NCBI GenBank assembly: GCA_030618965.1
Contig: JAUXCJ010000105.1
Location: 1 to 5,624, forward strand
Direction of reading: 5' to 3'
DNA: 5,624 nucleotides
DNA from: Thiomargarita sp.
Lineage (GTDB): Bacteria; Pseudomonadota; Gammaproteobacteria; Beggiatoales; Beggiatoaceae
Part shown: in pieces, positions 5,152 through 5,624 of the stretch
How the letters are laid out: each line of letters begins with the position of its first letter
How positions within the stretch are numbered: position 1 is the stretch's first letter
Program-made: the position numbers and the translations under genes
The notes under the pieces: model-generated
Told to the model about the DNA's origin: nothing
What the model saw: only the letters and a program-made list of their open reading frames with translations
Databases searched by the model: none

Positions 5152-5624
5152 ATGAAAAACCATATAACATTATTATTAATAGGACTCGTCTTAATCTGGC
5201 CACTTAATATTCAAGCCGAATGGCCGTTCAGCCCTTTTCCAACACAACTAAATAAACCTTGGGGCATCGCTGTAGATAGTAACAGCGTTTTATATTTTGT
5301 AGATTCTAACAATCATCGCATTCTCAAAATAGATAAAAATGGCATCATTAGCAAAATTGCCGGGGATTGCACGGCAGGTTATTTCGGTGATGGTGGTGCA
5401 GCTACTAACGCTCAGCTTAATCAGCCAAAGGGGCTGGCATTAGATAATCATGGTAATATTTATGTAGCCGATTCTCACAATAATGTTATTCGCATGATAG
5501 ATAATCATGGCATTATTACGACAATTGCTGGTGATAATACGGTTGGATATAGTGGCGATAATGGCCTTGCGATTGCGGCTCAGCTCAATAATCCTGTTGA
5601 TGTTATCATAGATAAAGTTGGCAA
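5152..5624 (+). CDS. Secreted NHL-repeat protein, 3' end beyond window (partial)
   Basis: The visible 157 residues begin with a signal peptide (MKNHITLLLIGLVLIWPLNIQA, cleavage likely after A22). NHL-type beta-propeller repeats follow. Two complete units run from P36 (PWGIAVDSNS, LYFVDSNNHRILKID, NGIISKIAGD) and P92 (PKGLALDNHGNIYVADSHNNVIRMID, HGIITTIAGD), and a third starts at P148 (PVDVIID). The spacing is exactly 56 residues (168 bp), because each blade is joined by a Gly/Asp-rich linker of the form AGDxTxGYxGDxGxAxxAQLNxP. Such proteins fold as propellers that bind proteins or ligands. This one should be exported to the periplasm or cell surface. No catalytic residues can be assigned. 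The reading frame is open to the window edge without a stop, so total length and C-terminal domains are unknown. It appears to be a separate transcription unit from the upstream genes. Confidence 0.9.
   Translation, partial: MKNHITLLLIGLVLIWPLNIQAEWPFSPFPTQLNKPWGIAVDSNSVLYFVDSNNHRILKIDKNGIISKIAGDCTAGYFGDGGAATNAQLNQPKGLALDNHGNIYVADSHNNVIRMIDNHGIITTIAGDNTVGYSGDNGLAIAAQLNNPVDVIIDKVG

Noticed and set aside
5152..5624. Direct DNA repeats as a CRISPR or satellite array
   Set aside because: The 168-bp periodicity is explained by NHL protein repeats in an open frame. There are no short identical repeats with unique spacers.

Overview
The window is AT-rich, densely coded bacterial DNA from a Gram-negative organism: it encodes an outer-membrane beta-barrel porin and several signal-peptide proteins. 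The mix of a Porin_5-type porin, a large HEAT-repeat protein, a cupredoxin-like exported protein, NHL-repeat proteins and dispersed intergenic palindromes recalls gammaproteobacterial sulfur oxidisers of the Beggiatoa/Thioploca/Thiothrix kind. That placement is inference from gene style, not from a marker gene. No rRNA, tRNA, CRISPR array, integrase or complete insertion sequence was seen.

Layout. On the minus strand, reading leftward from about 1540, there is an overlapping divergent promoter, the porin gene (239-1435), a perfect 16-bp-arm palindrome (186-220), and a 46-residue single-helix membrane protein (25-165). On the plus strand, reading rightward from the same intergenic region, there is a 726-residue HEAT-repeat protein (1603-3783). 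It overlaps by 4 bp (ATGA) an exported cupredoxin-like protein with an amicyanin-type copper loop (3780-4547). A 60-bp composite palindrome follows (4563-4622), then a 108-residue membrane-anchored protein of unknown function (4648-4974). A 177-bp intergenic stretch leads to a secreted NHL-repeat protein (from 5152) that runs off the right edge.

How the genes may work together. The HEAT and cupredoxin-like genes are almost certainly one translationally coupled unit. The porin is transcribed divergently from a promoter whose -35 and -10 boxes interleave with those of the HEAT promoter, so the two units are probably co-regulated or mutually exclusive at the level of polymerase binding. The products would lie in the cytoplasm (HEAT scaffold), periplasm (possible copper protein) and outer membrane (porin). 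This suggests an envelope or electron-transfer function with a cytoplasmic scaffold or assembly partner, but the sequence does not prove the pathway. The 46-residue protein resembles, in layout only, the single-helix subunit IIa of ba3-type cytochrome oxidases. If that is right, oxidase genes should lie just left of the window.
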